A stretch of DNA of 35,332 bases from CAZNVB01 sp964651495. Lineage in GTDB: Bacteria; Acidobacteriota; Aminicenantia; Aminicenantales; UBA8522. The notes beneath the pieces are model-generated. The model did not search any database, was not told the origin of the DNA, and saw only the letters and a program-made list of their open reading frames with translations. Positions 24,510 through 32,961 of this stretch are shown piece by piece. The position numbers were made by a program, and so were the translations under genes. Position 1 is the stretch's first letter. Each line of letters opens with the position of its first letter. The DNA lies in NCBI GenBank assembly GCA_964651495.1, contig CAZYWP010000015.1:1-35332 (forward strand), read 5' to 3'.

Positions 24510-25289
24510 ATGAGACGAAGCCGGGTGCTGGAAAAACTGAGGGCGGGCGGGGCGGTGAGCTGTATCAAGCTGAACTTGGACAACGCCCGCGTCGCCGAGC
24601 TCGCCGCCATGTCCGGAGTGGACTGCCTCTGGCTCGACCTGGAACATGTGGCTTCCGACTGGGCGGTCCTCGAAGCGCAGATCTACGCCGCCAAGGCTTA
24701 TGATACGGACGTCATGGTCCGGGTGGCGCGGGGAAGCTATTCCGATTACATCCGGCCGCTCGAGCTCGATGCCGCGGGGATTATGGTGCCGCATATCATG
24801 AGCCTGGACGATGCCAGGCGCGTCCTCCACATGACGCGTTTCCACCCCCTCGGCCGGCGGCCCATCGACGGCGGGAATGCCGACGGAGCCTACGCCCAAA
24901 CGGACCTCAAAGAATACATCCGCCGGGCCAACGAGGACCGGTTCATCATCTTCCAGATCGAAGATCCGGAGCCGCTGGCTGAGATAGACGCCATCGCCGC
25001 ACTCCCGGGGGTGGATATGCTCTTTTTCGGTCCGGGCGACTTCAGCCACGGACTCGGCGCGCCCGGCGACTTCAAGCATCCGCAGCTCATCGAGGCGAGG
25101 AAACGGGTGGCCGCGGCCGCCCGGGCTGGCGGGAAATTCGCCGGAACGACGGCCGCGATCGGGAGTGCGGCCGATCTTCTGGAAATGGGATACCGCTTCC
25201 TCGGCATCGGCGCCGACGTCCTGGGGCTGGGGCCCTATTTTAACGGGCTGGTCAAAGAGTTTGCCGAAATCGTCTCCGGCAAGAGGTGA
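24510..25289 (+). CDS. HpcH/HpaI-family class II aldolase
   Basis: This 259-residue TIM-barrel aldolase is of the HpcH/HpaI type, which cleaves 2-keto-3-deoxy acids to pyruvate plus an aldehyde using a divalent metal. Visible hallmarks are the LWLDLEHVASDW segment (Asp43, Glu45, His46), the metal-binding Glu in IFQIEDPEPL and the Asp in FFGPGDFSHGLG. Related enzymes include 2-keto-3-deoxy-L-rhamnonate and 4-hydroxy-2-oxoheptanedioate aldolases; the exact substrate is open. The ATG at 24510 has GGGAG with good spacing. The downstream SDR gene starts four bases after its stop, so the pair is surely cotranscribed. Confidence 0.88.
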   Translation: MRRSRVLEKLRAGGAVSCIKLNLDNARVAELAAMSGVDCLWLDLEHVASDWAVLEAQIYAAKAYDTDVMVRVARGSYSDYIRPLELDAAGIMVPHIMSLDDARRVLHMTRFHPLGRRPIDGGNADGAYAQTDLKEYIRRANEDRFIIFQIEDPEPLAEIDAIAALPGVDMLFFGPGDFSHGLGAPGDFKHPQLIEARKRVAAAARAGGKFAGTTAAIGSAADLLEMGYRFLGIGADVLGLGPYFNGLVKEFAEIVSGKR

Positions 25290-25293
25290 ACCC

Positions 25294-26079
25294 ATGGATG
25301 TCCTCGACATGCTCTCTCTTAAGGGCAAAACAGCCGTCGTGACCGGCGGGGCCGGCCTTTACGGCCGCCAGATCGTCCAAGCCCTGGCCGAGGCCGGCGC
25401 CAGAACGTTTACGGCTTCGCGGAATCTCGAGGCGCTGCAGTTGTTCGCCGCCAAGCTTTACGAGAACGGCCTCGATGTTTCGGCCTTGCGTCTCGACCAG
25501 GGCGATGAGAAATCCGTGCTCGCCCTGCGTGACGAAATCCTGAAGAGGGCCGGCCGGATCGACATCCTGGTCAATAACGCCGTCCTCAGGCCGATGAAGA
25601 AGGGCTTCAAGGATGAGGCGTCCACGTTTGCCGAAAGCATGCGGGTGAACGCCACCGGGCTCTTCATGATCACCCGCGCCGTCGGCGACGTCATGTCAGA
25701 AAAAGGCGGCGGCTCGATCATCAACATCGGGTCGATCCACGGCATGATCGGCCCCGACCCCCCGATCTATGAGGGCACTGAAATGCACGGCTGGTATCCC
25801 GATTACTTCTTTCACAAGGGCGGGATGGTCAATTTCACCCGGTTCATCGCCAGCTATTACGGGGCTAAGGGTGTTCGCTGCAACTGCGTCAGCCCGGGCG
25901 GGTTCTGGACGGCCAAAATGCCTGAGGCGTTTGTCAAAAATTACAGCCGCCGGACTTTTCTCGGCCGTCTGGCCAACGAAACCGACCTCAAAGGCGTCAT
26001 CGTCTTCCTCGCCTCGGACGCCTCGGCTTACGTCACTGGAGCCAATATCCCCGTCGACGGCGGCTATACGGCTAAATGA
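25294..26079 (+). CDS. Short-chain dehydrogenase/reductase
   Basis: This 261-residue NAD(P)-dependent SDR has the cofactor motif TGGAGLYG at 17-24 and NNAV in the fourth strand. The catalytic Ser147 is in NIGSIHG, and the Tyr171-Lys175 pair is in YFFHK. The 23 residues between Ser and Tyr contain IYEGTEMHGWYPDY, an insertion typical of a sugar-related SDR branch rather than of classical FabG. The frame is open further upstream, but the ATG at 25294 lies directly after the aldolase stop and starts the conserved domain properly. The stop overlaps the symporter start in ATGA, showing translational coupling. It likely oxidises a sugar or sugar-acid intermediate. Confidence 0.89.
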   Translation: MDVLDMLSLKGKTAVVTGGAGLYGRQIVQALAEAGARTFTASRNLEALQLFAAKLYENGLDVSALRLDQGDEKSVLALRDEILKRAGRIDILVNNAVLRPMKKGFKDEASTFAESMRVNATGLFMITRAVGDVMSEKGGGSIINIGSIHGMIGPDPPIYEGTEMHGWYPDYFFHKGGMVNFTRFIASYYGAKGVRCNCVSPGGFWTAKMPEAFVKNYSRRTFLGRLANETDLKGVIVFLASDASAYVTGANIPVDGGYTAK

Positions 26080-27614
26080 CCGGGCGCGGTGTTGGGATCC
26101 TCGATTGGCTGGTCGTCGCGCTCTACTTTATCGTTGTCCTCGTCATCGGCTGGTATTACGCGAAAAAGCAGAAGAGCAAGGAAGATTTCCTTCTCGGCGG
26201 ACGGCGGACAAACCCCATCGCCTCCGGCATCTCCATCATCGTCACCCTGGTCAGTCTCATCTCCTACCTGGCGGTCGTCGGCGAGACGGTCAAGTTCGGG
26301 CCGGTCTACATCATCGCTTCCCTGCTGAGCCTCCCGTTCATTTATTTTATCGTCGCCTACCTGCTGATCCCCATCTTTATGAAGCTTCCCATCACCAGCG
26401 CTTATGAGATCCTGGAGAAACCGCTCGGCCTTCCGGTCCGGCTCACCGGCTCTGTTTTATTCATCCTGATCCGCGTTGTCTGGATGGCCTTGATCGTCTA
26501 TCTTTCGGCCAAGACGTTCGCGGTGATGATGAATTGGGGAGATCGGGCCATTGTCCCGATCGTCCTGGCTCTGGGCGCCGTCACGCTGGTCTATTCGGCG
26601 CTGGGCGGATTTCGAGCCGCGGTGGCTACGGGTGTGGTCAAGTTCTTCCTGCTTTTCTTCGGCGCCGTGCTGACGCTCGTCTTTATCAGCGTCCGGATGG
26701 GCGGGGTGGGGGCCTGGATTCCCCGCGGGTGGGCGGCGCACTGGCAGCCTTTCCTGGTGTTCAGTTTTGACCCCCGCGTCCGGATCACACTGATCGGGAT
26801 GATGATCACCACGATTATCTGGTGGATTTGCACGGCCGGCTCGGACCAGATCGCCATCCAGCGTTACGCCTCGACGCGTGACCTCCGCTCCGCCCGCAAA
26901 GCTTTTCTTTCCAACAACATCGCCGACGCTATCCTGGTCATTTTCCTGGGTGCCGTGGGGTTCGCGGTGCTGGCCTTTTTCCAGGCCAACCCGCAGCTGG
27001 CGGCGGAGGGACGGAGCATCACGGGCGAAGCGGATTTCCTTTTTCCCCATCTGATCGCCAACATCCTGCCCCACGGAGCGGCCGGGTTCCTCCTGGCCGG
27101 TGTGATCTCCACCGTGCTGGTCAGCTTTGGTTCAGGGGTGAACTCGACGGCCGCCGTGATCGTGACCGATTTCATCGGACGCCTGGGAAAGCAGAAGAAC
27201 CAGGCCGGACAGGAATCCGCAAGCCAGGCCCGGGCCGGGAAGGATGACCGGAAAGGGCTCAGGGCTTCCCGTTATGCAACGGTTGTGATCGGCGTCCTCG
27301 TCGTTTTACTGAGCACACTCATGAACCGCGTGCCGGGAAATATCATCGAGATGACCAACCGCTCCAATGGTCTTTTTGTTGCCCCCCTGTTCAACCTGTT
27401 CTTCATGGCGATTTTCTGGCGCCGGGCGACGCCGCTCGGGACCATCCTCGGCTCCATCGTCGGGTTTGGGGCCGCCTTCCTGGTCGCTTTCTGGCAGCCG
27501 CTGACGGGCCAGCCGAGCCCGGGTTTCCAGTGGATCATCCCCGCCTCGCTCGTGGCCTCGGTCGTTTCTTCAATCATATTCAGCTTTGTAACGAAGCGGA
27601 GGGCGAAGACCTGA
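26076..27614 (+). CDS. Sodium:solute symporter family (SSS) transporter
   Basis: This 512-residue inner-membrane protein has about 13 hydrophobic helices, as is usual for sodium:solute symporters. Conserved signatures include YYAKKQKSKEDFLLGGR after the first helix and AGSDQIAIQRYAS followed by SARKAFLSNN in the middle. A charged loop (QESASQARAGKDDRKGLR) precedes the last helices. The family imports sugars, sialic acids, nucleosides or carboxylates with sodium. Coupling to the SDR gene (ATGA overlap at 26076-26079) implies that it brings in the substrate of this cassette, or a close precursor. The substrate cannot be told from the sequence. Confidence 0.92.
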   Translation: MTGRGVGILDWLVVALYFIVVLVIGWYYAKKQKSKEDFLLGGRRTNPIASGISIIVTLVSLISYLAVVGETVKFGPVYIIASLLSLPFIYFIVAYLLIPIFMKLPITSAYEILEKPLGLPVRLTGSVLFILIRVVWMALIVYLSAKTFAVMMNWGDRAIVPIVLALGAVTLVYSALGGFRAAVATGVVKFFLLFFGAVLTLVFISVRMGGVGAWIPRGWAAHWQPFLVFSFDPRVRITLIGMMITTIIWWICTAGSDQIAIQRYASTRDLRSARKAFLSNNIADAILVIFLGAVGFAVLAFFQANPQLAAEGRSITGEADFLFPHLIANILPHGAAGFLLAGVISTVLVSFGSGVNSTAAVIVTDFIGRLGKQKNQAGQESASQARAGKDDRKGLRASRYATVVIGVLVVLLSTLMNRVPGNIIEMTNRSNGLFVAPLFNLFFMAIFWRRATPLGTILGSIVGFGAAFLVAFWQPLTGQPSPGFQWIIPASLVASVVSSIIFSFVTKRRAKT

Positions 27615-27628
27615 GTTGTTAATAATTT

Positions 27629-27788
27629 CCCTCTCCCTTTGAGAGACTGTGTCGTAATTGCGATTTGTCATTGCGAGCGACCGCGGGGAGCGCGGCAATC
27701 TCCTTTCTTTTCAACGCATTATGAGATTGCTTCGGTCGCTTCGCTCTCTCGCAATGACATTGCGACACAGTCTCTTGACGGGAGAGGG
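27629..27788. repeat. Dispersed palindromic repeat, copy 2, nested in a 26-bp inverted repeat
   Basis: The inner 92-base element (27667-27758) matches the copy at 21328-21419 with six transitions. It is enclosed by a further inverted repeat: 27629-27654 (begins CCCTCTCCC, ends CTGTGTCG) pairs with 27763-27788 (begins CGACACAG, ends GGGAGAGGG) with about three mismatches. Copy 1 lacks this outer repeat. One palindrome may have inserted within another. It fills most of the 236-base gap between the symporter and fusion genes and could fold into a long hairpin in the cassette transcript. Confidence 0.8.
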
Positions 27789-27850
27789 CGTGGGTGAGGG
27801 TGAAGGCAGCTTGTGGTGAATCAGGCTTTTCTGTATAGTTGCGAAAGGCG

Positions 27851-30163
27851 ATGGCAGAGAAAAATTCGGCTCGGCCGACCGATGCTGAGAAGAAAATCCT
27901 GGACGAACTTGTCGAATTTCTGCCCGACAGGGTCCTCGATGTCCACGTTCATCTCTGGCGGGTGAAGGACTGCGTTTTTCCGCCGGGCTGCGAGATCGCC
28001 CAGGCTGCAGATGGGACGATCGCATCCTGGCGGGAAAGTCAGGAGAGAATTTTCGGCCCGGGGCGCATCCGCGGAGGTCTTTTCCTCGGCGAGCCGCGCT
28101 CGAAACCCGATGCCGCGAATGATTATATTATTAAACAGCTCCGGACCGTGCCGGAGAGTCGCGCCGCCATATTGATCACACCGGATTATCCGCGCGAAAA
28201 GGCAGTCGAATATTTAGAGCATAGTTGCATCGCCGGGTTCAAGCCCTACCACACCTTCAGCGCTGAGAAGCCCACGTTTTCTTCTTCGATCGCGGGCTTC
28301 CTTCCTGAGTGGGCCTGGGAGCTGGCCGACGAGCGCCGGCTGGTGATTGTCCTTCATCTCGTCAAGAACCTGGCTCTTGCCGATCCCGACAATCAGCGGG
28401 AGATCCGCCAGAAATGCGAACGCTATTCCGGCGCCGTCTTGATCCTGGCCCACGCCGGCCGCGGTTTCCACGCCCCGAACACGGTCAAAGGGCTGGCCGC
28501 CCTGCGCGGGCTGGAGAATGTCTTTTTCGACTCCTCGGCCGTTTGTGAGCCGGCCGCCCTCGTCGCCATTTTGTCTGAGTTCGGGCCGCGCAAGCTGCTC
28601 TGGGGGAGCGATTATTGGATCTCGGAGACGCGCGGAAAGGCCGTCACCCTGGGCGACGGTTTTGTCTGGCTGACCGATCAGACCGTGCGCTGGGAGAATG
28701 TCTCCCCGGCCTGCCAACTCGTTCTTGTCGGAATCGAGTCCCTGCGAGCGCTGCGGGAGGCGGCCAGGATTATCGGCCTGGACCGCTCGGACATCGACGA
28801 TATTTTTTATGCCAATGCGGCGCATCTTCTCGGGATCGCAAAAAGAAAACCCGAAGACGGACGAAATCTGTACGAAAAAGCCAAGAAAATCATCCCGGGG
28901 GGCGCTCAGCTCCTGAGCAAGAGGCCGGAGATGTACGCGCCGGGCCAGTGGCCGGCCTATTTTCGCGAAGCGCGGGGATGCGAGGTCTGGGATTTTGACG
29001 GCCGCCGGTTCTACGACATGTCCGGAAGCGGCATCGGCTCCTGCCTTTTGGGCTATCGTGACCCCGACGTAACGGAGGCCGTGCGCCGCCGTCTCAGCCT
29101 CGGCTCCATGAGCCAGTTGAACTCGCCTGAAGACGTCGCTCTCGCCGAGCTCCTCCTCGAGCTCCACCCCTGGGCCGAGCGGGTCCGGTACGCGCGTTCG
29201 GGCGGAGAGGCGATGGCGGCGGCCGTGCGGATCGCCCGGGCGACGACCGACCGCTCGGTGGTGGCCATCTGCGGGTACAGCGGCTGGCACGACTGGTACC
29301 TGGCGGCCAACCTCGGCTCGGACGATGCCCTGCGGGGCCATCTGCTCCCCGGGCTCCAACCGCTCGGCGTACCCCGCGAGCTCCGGGGAACAGCGCTGAC
29401 GTTCCGCTATGACCGGGAAGACGAATTCCGGGAGCTCATCGATAGCCGCGGGAAAGATTTAGCGGCCGTGGTCATGGAGCCGTGCCGGTACCATGACCCG
29501 AAGCCGGGATTTCTGGAGGGAATTATCGACCGCGCCCATCGTGCCGGAGCGCTTGTCGTCTTCGACGAGATCACCATCGGCTGGCGATTGGTCTGCGGGG
29601 GCGCGCATCTCAAATTCGGTGTCACACCCGACATCGCCGTCTTCGCCAAGGCGATCGGCAACGGCCACCCAATGGCGGCAATCATCGGAAGGGCGAACGC
29701 CATGGAAGGAGCCCACAGCTCCTTCATCAGCAGCACCTACTGGACGGAGAGCATCGGACCGACGGCGGCGCTGGCGACGGTCCGGAAGATGCGGCGCATC
29801 AATGTCCCCGTGCACGTGGACAGGATCGGCCGGAGGGCGATGGACATCTGGCGCAAATACGGCCTGAAGCATAAGCTCCCCTTAGTGGTCGATGACGGCT
29901 ATCCCTGCCTGGCTCATTTTCGCTTTGATCACAGAGAGGCGAACGAACTTCGAACCTATTACACCCAGCTCATGCTCGAGCGGGGATTTCTGGCCGCGGT
30001 CCAGTTCTATCCGACGCTCGCCCACACTGAGGAGGTGCTGACAAAATTCGAGCTGGAAGCCGACGGCGTTTTTTCGGAGATTGCCGATGCCCTGCAAAAA
30101 GGGGAGTTGAAAAAACGAATGAAGGGGCCGCCCGCCCACACCGGCTTCACGAGGCTGCTGTGA
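27851..30163 (+). CDS. Fusion protein: amidohydrolase domain plus class III aminotransferase domain
   Basis: This 770-residue two-domain enzyme has an N-terminal amidohydrolase-2-type barrel (about 1-330), with metal-site HVH at 32-34 (LDVHVHLW), His in VIVLHLVKN and LILAHAGRGF, and Asp in LLWGSDYWI. About ten residues later a complete class III PLP aminotransferase resembling glutamate-1-semialdehyde aminomutase begins (NLYEKAKKIIPGGAQ). It has SGGEAMAAA, the PLP-pocket VFDEITIG and the Schiff-base Lys600 in FAKAIGNGHPMA. One continuous frame spans both. A TTG at 27839 is possible, but the ATG at 27851 with AAAGG upstream is preferred. It probably hydrolyses or decarboxylates, and transaminates, related intermediates. 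The stop overlaps the next gene by GTGA. Confidence 0.87.
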   Translation: MAEKNSARPTDAEKKILDELVEFLPDRVLDVHVHLWRVKDCVFPPGCEIAQAADGTIASWRESQERIFGPGRIRGGLFLGEPRSKPDAANDYIIKQLRTVPESRAAILITPDYPREKAVEYLEHSCIAGFKPYHTFSAEKPTFSSSIAGFLPEWAWELADERRLVIVLHLVKNLALADPDNQREIRQKCERYSGAVLILAHAGRGFHAPNTVKGLAALRGLENVFFDSSAVCEPAALVAILSEFGPRKLLWGSDYWISETRGKAVTLGDGFVWLTDQTVRWENVSPACQLVLVGIESLRALREAARIIGLDRSDIDDIFYANAAHLLGIAKRKPEDGRNLYEKAKKIIPGGAQLLSKRPEMYAPGQWPAYFREARGCEVWDFDGRRFYDMSGSGIGSCLLGYRDPDVTEAVRRRLSLGSMSQLNSPEDVALAELLLELHPWAERVRYARSGGEAMAAAVRIARATTDRSVVAICGYSGWHDWYLAANLGSDDALRGHLLPGLQPLGVPRELRGTALTFRYDREDEFRELIDSRGKDLAAVVMEPCRYHDPKPGFLEGIIDRAHRAGALVVFDEITIGWRLVCGGAHLKFGVTPDIAVFAKAIGNGHPMAAIIGRANAMEGAHSSFISSTYWTESIGPTAALATVRKMRRINVPVHVDRIGRRAMDIWRKYGLKHKLPLVVDDGYPCLAHFRFDHREANELRTYYTQLMLERGFLAAVQFYPTLAHTEEVLTKFELEADGVFSEIADALQKGELKKRMKGPPAHTGFTRLL

Positions 30164-31287
30164 CCATGACCCTGCGGGAGAGAATCCTGGCGGTGTATCG
30201 CGGCGAGACGCCGGATGTCGTTCCCTTCATGCTCGACCTCTCCCACTGGTTCTACCATAAAAACCGGATGCCCTGGGACCTCACGGTTGCCTACGAGAAG
30301 CCGGAAACAGCGCTCATCGATTATCACAAAAGAACTGGCGTCGGGTTCTACATGCCCAACCTGGCCGCTTTCTTTTCAGCCAAATACGGAAGCGATGTTC
30401 TTTCCGAGGTCATAAAAGAGACCAGGAATGGTGTCCCGGAGATCACCTGGCGCCTGAGCGCCCCGCTCGGCTCGATCGAGCGCCGGCGCATCTGGGAGGA
30501 GGCTTCGTATTCCTGGGCGATTTCGCAATGGGGCGTGCGCGACGAGAACGGCCTCCGCATCCTGGCCTATGCGCTCCGGTCCCGGACGTATTATCCGCTT
30601 TGGGACAACTACCGTGCCTGGAACGACTATGTGGGCGAGACGGGCGTCGTTTATGCTCTTCCCGGTTACAGTGCCGTCGGCCATATCATGCACTATTGGA
30701 TGGGAGTCGAAGGGACGATCTTCGCGGCCGAGGACTGGCCGCAAACACTCCGCGAGGTCGTGGATGAAGTCAACGAGAACAACCTCGAACTCATCGACCT
30801 CCTGGCTCAATCGCCGGCCGAGGTCATCTGCCTGGGCGATAATTTTTCCAGCGACATCCAGCCGCCGGGCTTCTTTAACCGGTGGTCGCGGCCCTATTAT
30901 GTGGAGGCCGTCCGCCGGCTTCATGCCGCCGGCAAGTTTGTGGCCGTCCACATCGACGGCCGGCTGCGCGGGGCGCTAGCCATGATCCGCGCGACCGGCG
31001 CCGACTGCGCGGATGCGGTGACACCCGCGCCTCTCGGCGACCTGAGTCCGCAACAGTGCCGCCAGGAGGCGGGTCCGGACTTCGTCCTCTCGGGCGGCGT
31101 CCCGCCCAACCTCTGGCTTCCAGATGTCCCGCTTGAGGTCTTTAAAAAGTCCGTCCTGGATTGGCTCGAATTAAAAAAACAAAGCCCGCGCTTAATCGCC
31201 AACGCCGGCGACCAGGTTCCTCCCGGCGCCGACGAGCAGCGCATCGAGATCATGCGTGATCTCGTCGAGCAATTCGGCAAATATTAG
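30160..31287 (+). CDS. Uroporphyrinogen decarboxylase (URO-D) family protein, not HemE
   Basis: This 375-residue TIM-barrel protein is related to uroporphyrinogen decarboxylase and cobamide-dependent methyltransferases. It opens LRERILAVYRGETPDVVPF, like many URO-D-fold proteins, and its later strand reads KFVAVHIDGRLRGAL with LSGGVPP near the C-terminus. It lacks the HemE N-terminal signature, and its place in a sugar cassette argues against a haem role. Many such proteins of unknown function occur in Planctomycetes and Acidobacteriota catabolic clusters. The start is GTG at 30160, overlapping the fusion gene's stop, with GAGG five bases upstream. An ATG two codons later is an alternative. 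Confidence 0.78.
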   Translation: MTMTLRERILAVYRGETPDVVPFMLDLSHWFYHKNRMPWDLTVAYEKPETALIDYHKRTGVGFYMPNLAAFFSAKYGSDVLSEVIKETRNGVPEITWRLSAPLGSIERRRIWEEASYSWAISQWGVRDENGLRILAYALRSRTYYPLWDNYRAWNDYVGETGVVYALPGYSAVGHIMHYWMGVEGTIFAAEDWPQTLREVVDEVNENNLELIDLLAQSPAEVICLGDNFSSDIQPPGFFNRWSRPYYVEAVRRLHAAGKFVAVHIDGRLRGALAMIRATGADCADAVTPAPLGDLSPQQCRQEAGPDFVLSGGVPPNLWLPDVPLEVFKKSVLDWLELKKQSPRLIANAGDQVPPGADEQRIEIMRDLVEQFGKY

Positions 31288-31313
31288 CCTGGTCTCTTCA
31301 TGAAATGAAGTGT

Positions 31314-31350
31314 GGAAAATATCCCTCTCCCTGGAGGGGAGATATTTTCC
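31314..31350. other. 37-bp hairpin between the URO-D and CoA-transferase genes
   Basis: GGAAAATATCCCTCTCC and its near-complement GGAGGGGAGATATTTTCC form a long stem with a small loop in the 105-base gap. No T-run follows, so it is not a canonical terminator. It could set the ratio of upstream to downstream expression or stabilise the transcript. The CCCTCTCC motif recalls the outer arms of the repeat at 27629-27788. Confidence 0.5.
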
Positions 31351-31392
31351 GGAATGCTTCAATAAATCAGGCCAGCGAGGAAGGTAATCAAG

Positions 31393-32961
31393 ATGAGAAG
31401 TCCCAGAGAGGCAAAACTCCTTGCCGCAGATGAAGCGGTCATGCTCATTAAAGAAGGCGATACTGTTGCCTGTGGGGGCTTTGTAGGGGCGGCCCATCCG
31501 GAAGCCTTGACCAGCGCCCTGGAACGGAGATTTCTCCAGACCGGCACGCCGCGCGATTTGACCATTGTTTACGCGGCCGGGCAGGGCGACGGAAAGAACC
31601 GCGGGCTCAACCATGTCGCCCATCCGGGACTCCTGAGACGCGTTATCGGCGGGCATTGGGGCCTCGCTCCGGCGCTGGGCGAGCTGGCCGTCCGGGGGCT
31701 TGTCGAGGCCTATAACTTTCCCCAGGGCGTCATGTGTCAATTGTTCCGAGATATCGCGGCGGGACGGCCGGGGTGCATCACGCACATCGGACTCGAGACC
31801 TTCATTGACCCGGCCAATGAGGGCGGACGTCTCAATGCCCGAACCACCTCGGAACTCGTTGAGAGAGTCGAACTCGGCGGAAAAACCTGGCTTTGGTACA
31901 AGGCTTTTTCCATCCAGGTCGGACTGATCCGGGCCACGGCCGCCGACCCGCGGGGCAATCTCAGCATGCACAGGGAGGCACTCATCGGGGAAGTCCTTCC
32001 GATCGCGCAGGCCGTCCACAACTGCGGAGGGCTGGTTATCGCCCAGGTCGAGGAGCTGCTCGACGAGCCGCTCGCCCCGCAGAGCGTCCGAGTGCCCGGG
32101 ATCCTGGTCGATCGAATCGTGCTTGCCGCCGCAGAGGAGCACCCCCAGACTTTCGCCGAGGCGTTCAATCCGCTCTACTGCGCGGCGCGCCCGCTCGACC
32201 GGAAAGCCGGAGAACACCTCGAGCCGTTGGCTTTGGATGAGCGGCGGATCATCGCGGCCAGGGCTTGTGATGAGATTCCCGAGAGGGCGATCGTTAATCT
32301 GGGCATTGGAATGCCAGAGGGAATCGCGCGAGTCGCCGCCGAACGGGGTCTTTTGGACCGGATGGTCTTGACGGTGGAAAGCGGCCCGATCGGCGGCATC
32401 CCGGCCGGCGGGCTGAGCTTCGGGGCTTCTCTCTATCCTGACGCCATTGTCGACCAGCCCGCTCAATTCGATTTCTACGACGGGGGAGGGCTGGACTTTG
32501 CCGCCCTCGGCGCGGCCCAGTTCGACAGGGAAGGGAACGTCGATGTGTCGAAATTCGGATCCCGCCTGGCCGGGGTGGGCGGGTTCGTCAACATTACGCA
32601 AACAGCCAAGCGCCTCGTCTTTTGCGGAACGTTCACGGCCTCGGGGTTGGAAGTGGCGGTCGAAGAGGGGAAACTCCGCATTGTCAAAGAAGGCCGTGTC
32701 CGCAAGTTCGTGGAGCGGGTCGAGCAGGTTTCATTCAGCGGACGCCGGGCCTGCGCTGCCGGGCAACCTGTCCTTTATATCACCGAACGGGCCGTTTTTC
32801 GGCTGACTGAAGGAGGCCTGGAACTCGTCGAGGTCGCTCCCGGGATCGATATCAAATCCCAGGTCATCGGTCTCATGGATTTCGGCCCGATTGTCCGAAA
32901 CGTGCGGCCCATGCCGGCTCACTGTTTTAGGGCCGGAGGCGGAGCCAGCGGATGTCGGTGA
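31393..32961 (+). CDS. Family I CoA-transferase (acyl-CoA:acetate/3-ketoacid type), fused alpha-beta subunits
   Basis: This 522-residue enzyme contains both halves of a family I CoA-transferase. The alpha half (about 1-240) opens AVMLIKEGDTVACGGFVGAAHPEAL and contains KAFSIQVGLIRATAADPRGN. The beta half begins near 265 (RIIAARACDEIPERAIVNLGIGMPEG) and carries the catalytic Glu329 in VESGPIGGIPAGG. Similar single-chain enzymes are YdiF and propionate CoA-transferase. It moves CoA between a short acyl-CoA and a carboxylic acid, suggesting that the cassette ends in an organic acid activated this way. GGAAGG precedes the ATG at 31393. The last 35 bases overlap the convergent sialidase-fold gene. 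Confidence 0.9.
   Translation: MRSPREAKLLAADEAVMLIKEGDTVACGGFVGAAHPEALTSALERRFLQTGTPRDLTIVYAAGQGDGKNRGLNHVAHPGLLRRVIGGHWGLAPALGELAVRGLVEAYNFPQGVMCQLFRDIAAGRPGCITHIGLETFIDPANEGGRLNARTTSELVERVELGGKTWLWYKAFSIQVGLIRATAADPRGNLSMHREALIGEVLPIAQAVHNCGGLVIAQVEELLDEPLAPQSVRVPGILVDRIVLAAAEEHPQTFAEAFNPLYCAARPLDRKAGEHLEPLALDERRIIAARACDEIPERAIVNLGIGMPEGIARVAAERGLLDRMVLTVESGPIGGIPAGGLSFGASLYPDAIVDQPAQFDFYDGGGLDFAALGAAQFDREGNVDVSKFGSRLAGVGGFVNITQTAKRLVFCGTFTASGLEVAVEEGKLRIVKEGRVRKFVERVEQVSFSGRRACAAGQPVLYITERAVFRLTEGGLELVEVAPGIDIKSQVIGLMDFGPIVRNVRPMPAHCFRAGGGASGCR

Noticed and set aside
21328..27758. Two near-identical repeats considered as a CRISPR or composite transposon ends
   Set aside because: There are only two copies, each an internally palindromic 92-base unit over 6 kb apart, with no spacers, cas genes or transposase. 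An extragenic palindrome family fits better.
28214..29359. Long minus-strand frame opposite the fusion gene
   Set aside because: It spans the junction of two well-supported domains on the plus strand and has no motif of its own.
31192..32601. Long open frame (469 codons) on the minus strand opposite the CoA-transferase gene
   Set aside because: It is an antisense shadow. The plus-strand product shows both CoA-transferase halves and the catalytic Glu.
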